Source: Jacaranda mimosifolia
Taxonomy: Eukaryota; Streptophyta; Magnoliopsida; Lamiales; Bignoniaceae
Assembly (NCBI GenBank): GCA_018894105.1
Contig: CM032131.1
Coordinates: 21,619,578 to 21,683,577 of the forward strand
Direction of reading: 5' to 3'
Length of the DNA: 64,000 nucleotides
How positions within the stretch are numbered: position 1 is the first letter of the stretch; each line of letters begins with the position of its first letter. Of this stretch, positions 1 to 9,930 are shown piece after piece. Position numbers and translations under genes: made by a program. The notes below the pieces were generated by a model that ran no database searches, was not told where the DNA came from, and saw only the letters and a list, made by a program, of their open reading frames with translations.

Positions 1-140
1 ATATATATTTTAATCATTACTTTCCAACAAATCATTCAAACACGTTTTCATTTTCATTTCAAATTTATAACTAACTTTTCAACTTTTAAAAATGGTTGAA
101 AATAGAAATGGCCTCTGGAAATAAAACCAAATGGGCCGCA
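1..140 (-). repeat. MITE family 1, truncated copy at window edge
   Basis: The segment reads in the same orientation as 62175-62310, sharing the runs around 'aatcattactttccaac' and the end 'gaaatg..cct..gaaat.aaacca'. It is therefore one end of the AT-rich MITE family also seen at 4189, 61908 and 62640. The rest lies outside the window. No coding capacity is visible. Confidence 0.55.
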
Positions 141-144
141 AACT

Positions 145-510
145 CCTCAATGCATTTTATAAGATGTTTGAGAGTTGATAAGATGGCAAAAAGTGTTTGG
201 TAATTTTTTTTAAAAAAAATTTATAAACTTTTAAAATAAGATGTTATAAGTTTTTAAGCTCTTTTTAAAAAAGTATAGAGTTTCTAACTTATTTTGAAAA
301 TCTTAACAAATTAATTTAATTTTGATATTATTAATTACAAAATTATCATTACTAACATTTTATAAGCTCCAAGATTTTATTTTATTTAAACACTTTAAGA
401 ACTTATTTTTAAAAAAAGATCTAAATCTTAAAAGTTTCAAAAATATTTTATAAAATATAGGAGCTTATAAAATTTTTTAAATAAAGAATCAGAGATTTTT
501 ATACTTTTCG
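145..510. repeat. AT-rich MITE family 2 copy
   Basis: The block resembles the reverse complement of the element at 54971-55357. Both contain 'cttataagatgtttgag/aaa', 'aagtgttt(g/a)gtaatttttttt' followed by an A-run, and 'ttaaaataagat'. It is non-coding. The ends are not clear because it abuts the family 1 fragment. Confidence 0.5.
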
Positions 511-671
511 AAACTTTATTAGTGAATATACAAATTATGCATCGATCTATGTCCAATATAAGAAAAACATATGCACATATATTTCTGGAATAAGTAAATT
601 AATAAACATAAATAAATATATATGCATAAAAAGATACAATTAGAAAGAAAGGCAAATGTATCATTTTCTTT

Positions 672-1656
672 AGGGCACGTTTGGATATATAGATATGATT
701 AATAAAATTATATTATACAATGAGATTACACTATTTAAAATAAGAGAATAATGTGTTTAGGTCTTAGGATTATGCATTTTAGATATGTATTTATTTTATC
801 AATCTTTTGTATTGACACAAAGATTAAATAATTGGGTCATTCAATTTACTAAAATACCCATTATAATAAGACAAATTCAAACCCTAATATTTTCATTCAT
901 GTGTATAATTATCAAATGACTAATTTATTTTTTCCACTCTCATTTTGGATTGCACAATCTAGGCAATCTTGAGAAAATTAATTATTAATTAAAAATAAAA
1001 TTGGGAATCGGACCCTTCATCTACCCATGGATTAAAAAATCGGACCGGACCGGCCGATCGGACCGTCAATAGGCCGGTGGCCTGGTCTGATTTTTTCAAA
1101 AAATCCAAAAAAACAAAAAAATGAACAATTTTTAAAAAACAGTCCGGTCCGGAACGATTCGACTGGTGAACCGGTGAACCGCTACCGGTGAACCAGAATT
1201 GGACCGCTTTTTTTAATTTTTTAATTTTTTTTTAATTTTTGTTTGGCCCAAGTACTAAAGTTAAAGGCCATGGTGCAAGCAAGAAGTCAAAATAACTTAA
1301 TATTAGTCAATTTTCATTATTCCCAATTTCCCACAAACTTTAAACTTAGTATGTTCAAAAATTTGGATTGTGATGTTAAAGAATATCATTTGATCTCTTT
1401 ATGTTTTATATTTTGATATTTTACTAATTTTTAAATACTATATATAATATAAATATATATATATAGCGTAATTATGACGTCACGATTCAATTATGGTCCA
1501 ACCAACGGTTGAATCAGTAAACCGTGAACCGGTAAGTTTTCCAATTCAATGAACGGTTCGATTTTTCGAACACTACATCTACCTTGAATTTTTCTCATTT
1601 TATCCAAACACTTGATGGGGCTTGATAAGCCACATCTAACAATCCAAACGCGCCCT
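672..1656. mobile_element. TIR element (outer MITE) carrying a nested insertion
   Basis: Terminal inverted repeats are visible: AGGGCACGTTTGGATATA at 672 and the reverse complement of the 1639-1656 end, AGGGCGCGTTTGGATTGT. Removing the nested hAT-type unit at 1026-1575 leaves about 435 bp, a usual MITE size. The flanking duplication is unclear; TTA on the left against TTC on the right would fit a decayed PIF/Harbinger target. Confidence 0.6.
1026..1575. mobile_element. hAT-type non-autonomous element nested in the outer MITE
   Basis: The 8-bp direct repeat CATCTACC lies at 1018-1025 and again at 1576-1583, the target-duplication length of hAT transposons. The termini form an imperfect inverted repeat sharing an AAAAATCG-AACCG/GACCG core. 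The right end reads TAGTGTTCGAAAAATCG inward, which fits the hAT terminal consensus. The inside is rich in CCGGT/ACCGG words and has no ORF. Confidence 0.7.
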
Positions 1657-1714
1657 TCTTGTTTCAAAAACGAGTAACATTTTAGTTGTACGGTGTCCTG
1701 TCAATTATGGAGCC

Positions 1715-1723
1715 ATATAAAGA
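1715..1723 (+). promoter_or_regulatory. Probable TATA box of PEX11A
   Basis: ATATAAAGA lies about 140 bp upstream of the PEX11A start codon, within an otherwise non-coding stretch that begins after the MITE at 1656. The assignment rests on position and motif only. Confidence 0.45.
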
Positions 1724-1859
1724 AACATTTTGGGAAAAAATTGGCACGCAGATCAAGAATTCAAGATTTCAGCGCGTTTTGATTCGAGCTAAATACTGAA
1801 ATTCTTCAAATTGATGATTTTTATTTTCTTCTTCTTTCTCAAGTTTCAATCTCCCCACC

Positions 1860-2639
1860 ATGGATTCCATTCCGAGCCCTGATCCCAAACCCCAAATCCC
1901 CGTCTCCCCGGCAAAGCCCACCTCAAAAGACAAGGATTTCTTAACCCACCTTGAAATCTACTTAGCTAAGCGCGACGGCGTCGACAAACTGTTGAAAATC
2001 TCGCGCTACGCCACCAAGATCATCCTCGCCTCGTCCATCCTCGCTCAAGAACCACTCATTACCCGCCTCAAGTCGTTCGAATCAAGCGTCGGCGTCAGCC
2101 GCAAGGCGTTCCGTTTAGGCAAGTTCATCCAAGACGTCAACGCTTTGCGCACGACTCATTTAACTTCTCACTCTCACTTGAATTTCGTCCTTTATGTTAT
2201 CGCCTATGGCGGGGAGGGGCTGTACTATTTCATAGAACAGTTTGTGTGGTTAGGAAAAGCTGGATTGATTGACAAGAGGCATTTGCCCGCGTTGCAGAAA
2301 TGGAGCGCCTGGTGCGAGTTTGTGGGGTATTTTGGGAGCATCAGCTTGAAGGTGATAGAATTGAGGAAGATTGATGAAGAGGAGAGGTGCTTGGTGCCGA
2401 GCATCGATTTGGCCGTGCTGAGGGGGATTGGGTGTGGGGAAGAGCAGGAGAAGCTGAGGAAATTGAGGGAGAAGAAGATGATGAAGAGGCTTTCGGTGGT
2501 TCAAGATTTGGCTGATGCATTGATGGCATTAGCTGATATTAGAGATGGCAGAGGACGACTTTCTGCGCCGCTCTTGTTGTCTTCTGCAGGGCTGCTTTCA
2601 GCAATTATTAGTACTCATAAGAACTGGGTTTCTTGCTGA
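1860..2639 (+). CDS. PEX11A: Peroxisomal membrane protein PEX11A-like, intronless
   Basis: The 259-residue protein belongs to the PEX11 family, which tubulates peroxisome membranes at the start of peroxisome elongation and division. Diagnostic features include the N-terminal amphipathic segment with KRDGVDKLLKISRYATK (about residues 37-53), then FESSVGVSRKAFRLGKF (about 73-89). A hydrophobic segment around YGGEGLYYFIEQFVWL and a C-terminal hydrophobic stretch ending STHKNWVSC follow. Length and C-terminus match the plant PEX11A subgroup (known PEX11A is about 248 residues) rather than the PEX11C/D/E group. The ATG follows CCACC, a good plant start context, and no intron interrupts the frame. 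The first 50 codons use many C-ending codons, unlike the AT-rich surroundings. It is complete and looks intact. Confidence 0.93.
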   Translation: MDSIPSPDPKPQIPVSPAKPTSKDKDFLTHLEIYLAKRDGVDKLLKISRYATKIILASSILAQEPLITRLKSFESSVGVSRKAFRLGKFIQDVNALRTTHLTSHSHLNFVLYVIAYGGEGLYYFIEQFVWLGKAGLIDKRHLPALQKWSAWCEFVGYFGSISLKVIELRKIDEEERCLVPSIDLAVLRGIGCGEEQEKLRKLREKKMMKRLSVVQDLADALMALADIRDGRGRLSAPLLLSSAGLLSAIISTHKNWVSC

Positions 2640-4185
2640 AGTTTGTCAGGTATGGTGATGATTCTTCTGCTGTCTGTTAATATTTAGCAATGGGGGAAAA
2701 TAGGAGAGAATAATTAGATTTGTTAACCATTTGAAATGGGGCGATGTGAATCCAAATGGAAAAAATTGGCTCTTTAAACTTAGTATCTGTAGTTTATAGT
2801 ATTAATGAATAAAGATTATTTATTGTTTCACAGTATGAGCAAATTGAAGCTGTCCCGTTTTAGTAGTTTTCTTTTGAGTAATGATTGTGATCACAGCTTT
2901 TAACAATGGATATAACAGAGGCTATACTAGTGTCAGATTTATATGGAAATGGAAGAGCAGAGCAAGGACACAAGAGAATGTAATATACGTATATTCATGG
3001 ACCGAAGATTTTTCTGTGGCTTATGTGATCCATGCATCCTTTGCTTTGAAATCTAATTCTAACAAATTCGAACGTAAAGTGATTTTGGTTCTTATTATTC
3101 CCTAGGAAGCACAACAATTTTTTGGCTCACTTATCATATAGATTATTTGATAACTTTCAGATTTCTAAATCTTTGAATCTTTGCATTTGCCATATTAATT
3201 CATATTGTTTAATTAGTTTTTATAAAAATTGATTAGATTAGTTATTATTATGCGAAGAAAAATATTCAAATTGATTGGTCAATCATAGGAAATGAGTCCT
3301 TAAATTGGGATGGAGAGAGTATTATTACTTAGTTTCATGAAACATGAGTTTCTTTCTCTGGTCTATTCAGAGAACACTTTTCTGATTAGTTTGAAAAATA
3401 GTCTATTGATTTGGGATAATTCTTCTTCACGTAGGAGTATGGATAAATGTGATCATGATATCTAAAGGATTACACAAGTTAGGTGTCTGTTGGGGTTTTT
3501 TTTCAATCAAGATGTAGTCTTTTTAGCCCCATGAATGGTACTAAAAAAAGATTACTTCTGTCAAGGGGATTTATTATTGCAAACTTTGGAGAATGGTCTA
3601 TACTATCAGCAGAGTGTGATAGTTCTTGTGGTGGTTTTGTGCAGAGTCATGATTATTGACTTGATAAAATGACATTGTTTTTTGATAGTTAGGAGAGTGG
3701 TATCCTCCGATGTAACAGAATTGCATTACGGATTCCTCTTTGTAGTTTGAAAATGAGGGGAGAAAAAACTGTTGTAGGGAACATACTGTCGGGGACTCTA
3801 GGCTACCCTCAATAAGCATTGTTGTCTTTCTCTAGCAGCATCTCTCATTAGCTGTATTGGAGCAATTTTTTGTTGTTTCTTTTGGCCACACATAGTTCAT
3901 AAGCTGTCTTAGTTCCTGCAATTCTGATTTTTGTATTTCTTGCCAGCAAATGATCATTTTGTTTGAGTTTTTACAAACATTTGGGTGTAGTGATTGATGC
4001 ATTCAAGTAACACAGACGGACGCCAGTTTCCTGGCTAAAAGTTTTCAACGTTTTCCAATTCCATCACCTTTTACAGTTTTACCTTTGCATTTAGTAGCTG
4101 GAATGGAGGGAGCAGAGGACTTTTTAGTTAAATATCACTGTTACACGTACTTAGGCTGTAATAGAATCGAGTTAAATTGAATAGG
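2640..4185. other. Intergenic, 3' flank of PEX11A
   Basis: The first 200-250 bp probably form the PEX11A 3'UTR, with AATAAA-like sequence at about 2806 (GAATAAAG). The short frames further on have no recognisable protein features. No repeat boundary was seen. Confidence 0.5.
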
Positions 4186-4188
4186 TAA

Positions 4189-4598
4189 GGGCCTGTTTGG
4201 ATTCATCTTCAAAGCCCATTTTCATTTTTATACATGTAATTATTGTTTGGAAATGAAAATAAGATTGCATTTTGATATTTTGTTGCAAAGTAATAATTAG
4301 AATAGGTGTAGGGTTGAAAAAATAGCTGATTTATATTTTTTTATATTTCAAAAGATTTATTTTTTAAAATTATATATATTATCAATTTTAAAATGATAGT
4401 AGGTATTTTATGTCAAATCAAATTTGAATTTAATTGACATGATAGTAGGATGATATTTTAGCTTTTGAAAAAAGTGAATGAAAATAAAAAATATTTTAAG
4501 TGAAAATGAATAGAAGTTAATAGTTTTCAATTTTTAAATAATAATGAAAATAAAAATGAAAAAGAAAATGGGACTTGAAAACAAATTCAACCAGGCCC
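4189..4598. mobile_element. MITE family 1, complete copy with TAA duplication
   Basis: The element begins GGGCCTGTTTGG and ends with CCAGGCCC, an imperfect terminal inverted repeat. It is flanked by TAA at 4186-4188 and 4599-4601. A 3-bp TWA-type duplication and this TIR fit a PIF/Harbinger (Tourist-like) MITE. The interior is AT-rich and similar to 62640-63062 and, in reverse, 61908-62310. It has no ORF. Confidence 0.7.
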
Positions 4599-4601
4599 TA
4601 A

Positions 4602-5385
4602 GTTTCAAGACCTATATAGTTTGAATTTCTTACTGAATTTGAAATTTTTTATTATTAGACAATACAAGATTTGGTTCGATTGATCTGTGGAGTTGAAGCC
4701 TAGCTAGTTTGAATTCCTTATTGAACTCGAAATGTTATATAAATTTGATTTGATTATTGGACACACTCGAAGTTTGGTGTGTTAAGTAGTGTGGTTTGTT
4801 TTCAATTCCTATTGATGTACTTTTTCAATTTAGTATGTTCCTTTTTTCTGTTGTTATCAAGAAATCATCATCAACTGTTCCGACAATAAGATTCAAATAT
4901 AAATAAAGTAAAAGGAAAAATCAAACAATTAAGGAATATCATAACAATGTAACTTATTGCTTCATCTGGTTCCAAATCCTGTTTTTGACACCAAACTTAG
5001 CAAATCACAACCTAAATTTTATACAGCTACAAATGCATACAGAAAATCGGGGTTTTAGTGTGTAGTTCTTTCTCGTATTTTTCATTATGTTTCTTTTGCT
5101 GAAAATATGTATTTTGATTACACAGAGGTGCCTCTATGTCTTAAATTGATAAGGACTTGACATACGTTTCGAAATGAATTTTTTATGTATTAACCAGCAA
5201 TTGTTTGCACACAGTTTCCGTGCGTATGAAATATTTTTGAATGATTATATAATTCGTATATTTTCTCATATTTATTATATTAAAAATTGAGTTGCATCTT
5301 GTTGAATGTGTCTTGAAATTTAAGCAATAAATGACAAAAAATGATAAAAATGGTGCGAAATGATGCGAAATTGGGTGCAACGGGA
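4602..5385. other. Intergenic, nothing recognised
   Basis: AT-rich sequence with no credible coding frame, no RNA gene and no clear repeat, up to the Copia LTR. Confidence 0.5.
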
Positions 5386-5433
5386 TGTTGGAGTATGCCC
5401 CGGTGCCATGGGTAGAACACTGTGCAATGGGGC

Positions 5434-5539
5434 GCGAGGGAGCACTGCCCAGGAGCGAATTTTGGGCAAATTAGCCTGCGACGTGCATGAGGGAGCATTG
5501 CCCGGGCGTGAATTCTAGGCAAATTAGCTTGGGACGCGC
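5434..5539 (+). repeat. Two tandem 53-bp units inside the Copia LTR
   Basis: Units 5434-5486 and 5487-5539 align base for base with scattered changes. Each has the order GAGGGAGCA-TGCCC, GCGTGAATT-like, GGCAAATTAGC, GACG-GC. The duplication lies in the GC-rich upstream part of the LTR. Confidence 0.75.
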
Positions 5540-5590
5540 GCTAGGGTGCTAGTAGGCGGTGCCCTGGTGCGGAGCATACTGGAACCTCGC

Positions 5591-5655
5591 GCCAAGGCGC
5601 AAGTTCCGTGCGCCATAGTGCAAGGTTCATTGTCACCTTGCTCTTGCGCCTTGGC
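5591..5655. repeat. Perfect 13-bp inverted repeat in the Copia LTR
   Basis: GCCAAGGCGCAAG at 5591-5603 is exactly complementary to CTTGCGCCTTGGC at 5643-5655, with a 39-base loop. It could fold in the LTR transcript; any role is unknown. Confidence 0.7.
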
Positions 5656-6056
5656 GTGGCAAGACTACCTATCTGGAAAGATAAGCGTGCCAGGGTACAA
5701 ATCTTGTGTGCCGTGGCGTGACGCATAGGGCCCAAGCTTGTTTTGCTATTTTCTTTGGGTATTTAAACCCCGTTTTTCTTTTAGGTTGATTAGAACAAAT
5801 CATATCAAATATAGTTTTAGACTGTTTTAGAGAATTCTCTTAGAATGGAGGTTAGAACGAGGGTGTTGGGTGTTCTTGTGAGATTTGTGAGACTTGAATT
5901 TGTACTTGACACTTGATTTGGAATCAATAAATTCATATATTTGTCGGATAGATTAGGCACATCGCAGAATCACGTAAATCTTGCTATTTTTTCCATTGAA
6001 TTACTTTGCTTTTATTTTGCAATTTTATTATTTGGTCTTTTTGAGCTACAACAAAC

Positions 6057-6068
6057 TGGTATTAGAGA
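6057..6068 (+). other. Primer-binding site, initiator tRNA-Met type
   Basis: TGGTATTAGAGA differs by two bases from TGGTATCAGAGC, the usual Copia primer site complementary to the 3' end of initiator tRNA-Met. It sits directly after the LTR. Confidence 0.75.
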
Positions 6069-6080
6069 TAAATTGACTAA

Positions 6081-6640
6081 ATGTCAACCATGAAGTACGA
6101 GGTAGAGAAATTTGATGGGGAGAATGATTTTGGGCTGTGGAAGATGAAGGCGCATGCCCTCTTATGTCAACAAACTTTATAGAGAGCACCAAAGGGCAGA
6201 GATGCTTTCAGATGAGAAAAAGGATGAATTTATGGTGAAGGTTTACGGTACCATTGTGTTATCGTTGGCAGATAACGTACTAAGAGAGGTCGCCACAAAA
6301 AGTACACCAGCAAGATTGTGGTCAAAGCTGGAGTGTCTGTATATGACGAAGTCCCTCACAAATCGGTTGTATTTGAAACCGGGGTTGTACACACTTAGAA
6401 TGAAGGAATGTACACCTATTTTTTAGCATATTGATTATTTCAATAAGGTGATACTGGATCTCGCTAGTATAAATGTACAAATTGAGGATGAAGATCAAGT
6501 GTTAATTTTTTTGTGTTCTTTGCCTAAATCCTTTGAGCACTTGGTTACTACTTTGCTGTATAGGAGAAATGCGATATCAATGGAGGATGTGAAGGCCTCA
6601 TTGAATTTGAATGAATTGAGAAAGCATATCCTTGACAGTA
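6081..6640 (+). pseudogene. Copia gag (UBN2-type) remnant, frameshifted
   Basis: The frame opens at the ATG at 6081 with a typical Copia gag start (FDGEN, then a W-KMKA motif). It shifts frame around 6150-6180 and continues in the +1 frame through LWSKLECLYMTKSLTNRLYL and a segment with SLPKSFEHLVTTLLY. One further stop lies at 6424-6426. Homology fades near 6640. No zinc knuckle, protease, integrase or RT follows, so the element is 3'-truncated and dead. No target duplication could be assigned. Confidence 0.8.
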
Positions 6641-6840
6641 ATAATAGTTTTCAAAGAAATTTCCAGTGTGAAACCTTATTATATTTTAGTTATGACTTTT
6701 TCTACATGCCTCGAATGAAGGTAATTCAAAAATTCCACAAAAATCTAATAGATGGATTTATAATTCATCCGTTGGGAACTTTTCCAAATTCAATTTGGAA
6801 AGTAAAAGAAAATACATCACAAAGCTCTTTCATGTAGAAC

Positions 6841-9800
6841 AAATGGACAGCTTTCTGAAAAGAATTTTTAATAACAGATCAACATTTTTTATAACTAAAA
6901 TAAAAACTCTTGGATTCTAGTATTTTATTGGTTTATTGTAGACAAATTCAAGTTAATTTTACAAAATTTATAAATTAAAAATACTTCTATTATCATGGGT
7001 AGCAAATCCTCAAATTCAAGGTAGTCCATACTAGTCAAGCACTCATATACTTACACTTAATTATTTTAAAAAAAATAATTAAAAATCTTGAGCTTGTAAG
7101 ATTTTACAATAATATTTTAAACACATCAAAATTTGCAGTAAAACTTTCAATTTAAAATACTTTTGTTTCAATGGTAAATAAATTTCTAAAGAGAAACCAT
7201 CCAGACTCCTCAATTTGGTAGGAAATTTTCAAGATTCTTTTAAGATCTAAAAAAATGCTGGATACATGAAATTTTGCAGATATGTTCAAAACACATTGAA
7301 TTTCATCTCAAAAGAAAAAAAGAGACGAAATAAGATTACCATAATTTGACCAATGAACTAATGTAAAACTTTTAACCTTAAAATTTGAAAATAGAAATCT
7401 ATCAACAAGAACTATTGACTATAAACAAATATCATATGCATATAAAATATAAGCACGATGACATATAATTTAACAAAATTTATATTTAAATCATAGTTTA
7501 AATATAGAATCATAACTACGAAGATGAGCGAACAATAGGTGAGAATGTTGAGATTTTCTAACAATTCATTTCTTATCATATATTAATAAATCTCTGATCG
7601 TGCTATTGGGTTATAGTAGCAAATCTTTGATCGTACTAATGGATTATACTAATAATTGAAAATCCCAAAATTTATGAGCATAATTAAGTAAAAAGAAATG
7701 AATTATATGTTTTATTAAGTTTTGAAACTTAAAAAAAAAAGAAAAAAGAAAAAAAAAACAGGTCTTTGAAAATATATTCTTGGATGAAGTTTGATTTCTT
7801 GATTTATTACATGTTTGCGAAAAGTTATCACATACTATATAATTATCTTTTGATGAAATATCTTACTATTGAAAGTTGATTCCTTATGTTTCTTTTTAGA
7901 AAGAAAATCATGATTTTCTTTGAAATATTTTAATATGTATGGTTCTAAGGTTGTAGCTGGATTTAGAATTCTGAAAGCTTTGAAAGTATATTTTTAATTA
8001 AAATGTCCTGATAAAAATGTTTTTTTAATTATTAGTATGATTTAATGTGAAAAAGAGTTTATCAAATTGATAAATCTACTTTTTTCTAAAATTATTTGAT
8101 TGTTTTGTTTTATTCAAAAAAGAGTAAGACTTTTTATTATGTCCTTCCCCCTTCCCCCCCCCCCCCCCCCCCCCCCCCCTTAATGTATTGCGTATTTAAC
8201 TTGTTTAAATTCAATAGAATGACTTGGGTGATTTATTACTCATACTATTTTGACATTTTATAATTTCTTTTGCAAAAGACTTAGTTAAAAATAAAGAGGA
8301 CGATCAATTTTGTGACAAGATGCTAAGATGCTTCTTAGTTTCGATTTAAATCTTGTTTTATTTTTTTAAATTTTTATTAAGAAACAAAAATATTTAAAAT
8401 TTTTAGCATAAAATTAAGTTTAATAAGACTATTCAACTTTAAATAACACATTTATTAGATAGTTCTAATTTGTCTACTTTGTATATATTTCCTCATTATG
8501 CCAAGGTAAAAAAAAAAAAAAAAATTTAATTGTTAAAATTATCCAAGTAAGTATAAGTTATTGAAATATGGAATTTTTTTTTGTGTGTAAAAAAAGTAAT
8601 TTAATGATGAAATTTTAAGTTCCTAATTACATATACATTATTTTTTAATAATTTGTATATTTTATGTATTTATTGATGGAAAAATAAAACATTCTTTTAT
8701 GAAAATACTAAAAATAATAAGTAATTATTCAATTAATTGAAAAAAAATATATATATATATATATAGACATATCATGTTATATATAAACACTTTTTTTTCC
8801 TGTTTTTTTGTGCAGATAATTAGAAATAGACAAATCAAGTAGCAGAATAGATTTAATGAATTCCATATTAAAAATGCATAATTTTTTCTTTATTCTTTTT
8901 ATATGAAAATTGAATTAATTTAAACTATTTAGCAAAATGATATACTTTAAAATCTCGCATTATCTAGGTACATTATTCAAATAAAAAACTCACCCAAAAA
9001 TTTTTCCTATCTGAAAAATAAAAAGGTTGCAGTCAAATGGTAGTAAAATAAAATTTAACAATGAAACACCTTTTACATTTTAAATCTATGTGATAAGACA
9101 AAATCTATGATTATGTGTTTGAATTTATCTGGTGAGATAAAAATCTTTGATTATAAATATTTAAAATTATTTGGTAAGATATTATTCTACAATTTTTGTA
9201 TAAATACGATATGCAATTTTAGTTATAATAGATAAATTAATTACATTAAATAAATATTAAATTAATAATCAAAACAAATTTAAATTTAATCAAAACTGTA
9301 CAATATCTTTTAGATAAATTATTAATATCTTCTAGAAAGGCTACGTAGGCATTCTCCTAACAATATTATTTTGTGGACAAAGAATTGAAACTAGAATCAT
9401 AACTTATAAAGTAAATTAATATTATTTTTTAATATTATAAAGAGCTACAAGTAAATTAATATTATTTTTTAAGAATATAATTTAAAGAACCAGAATCATA
9501 TAGCCTTATAAAGTTGTTATTATATTGATAAGATTTTTATTGAGAAGAGAGGAAAAAAAAAAAAAAATGGAAAACCCATCTAATTATAAATAAATCTCTC
9601 TTAATGTTTCTTCTATTTATGTCTTTCCATTTTTGTCCTTATCTCCACAAAGTCCTTTTCCTTAAATATAACTCAACTTAATCCCAGTGGGTTGGTTAAT
9701 TAACTCAACTTATACGGCAAGTTCTCACGCGCTCCAACACCTGGTTCACCAGCGCGTCAGCCCACACTCCCAATCAGATCTCTTCCACCGATCCAATTAG

Positions 9801-9930
9801 AATTTAGAACTCTATCTTCCTCCTTCCTCCAAACCAAACCACAGCATAATTAAAAACAACAATGGCTGCCCGCTGAACGATCAATAAATAAATAAAAATT
9901 ATTTCTTTCTTGCCTGGGAAATAAAAAAAA
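6841..9930. other. AT-rich intergenic region and LPEAT1 upstream flank
   Basis: No protein frame with recognisable features was found over about 3 kb. Small structures include two near-copies of about 33 bp at 7593-7660, a 26-base C run at 8154-8179, (AT)n near 8748-8764, and a direct duplication of about 40 bp at 9412-9470. The last 200-300 bp, less AT-rich, should contain the LPEAT1 promoter and 5'UTR. Confidence 0.5.
8154..8179 (+). repeat. Homopolymer run of 26 C
   Basis: An uninterrupted C tract, preceded by TTCCCCCTT and followed by TTAATG, in a region otherwise well above 70% AT. Long poly-C is rare in plant nuclear DNA. It could be a true slippage-prone tract or its length could be an assembly estimate. 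Confidence 0.9.

Larger units (their letters stand above)
5386..6053 (+). mobile_element. Copia LTR (5' LTR of a truncated element)
   Basis: The segment starts TGTTGGAG and ends CTACAACA, the TGTTG...CAACA termini typical of Copia LTRs. It lies three bases upstream of a tRNA-Met type primer site. The first 350 bp are strikingly GC-rich for this window and hold a 53-bp tandem duplication and an inverted repeat. The 5' edge is inferred from the terminal motif; no second LTR is present, so it cannot be confirmed by pairing. Confidence 0.6.

Noticed and set aside
2250..2529. Minus-strand frames inside PEX11A
   Set aside because: They are out-of-frame shadows of the PEX11A coding strand, rich in Leu/Pro/Ser/His from its codon bias.
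2881..3105. 74-codon frame downstream of PEX11A
   Set aside because: No family resemblance, and length is within chance expectation. It lies in AT-rich flank with no splice or promoter context.
5541..5735. Overlapping 60-64-codon frames on both strands of the GC-rich LTR
   Set aside because: Long frames are expected by chance in GC-rich DNA; the segment is explained as a Copia LTR with sub-repeats.
6841..9930. Possible RNA gene or CRISPR-like spaced repeats in the AT-rich spacer
   Set aside because: The few short duplications (7593-7660, 9412-9470) are isolated pairs, not spaced arrays, and no cloverleaf or rRNA sequence was seen.
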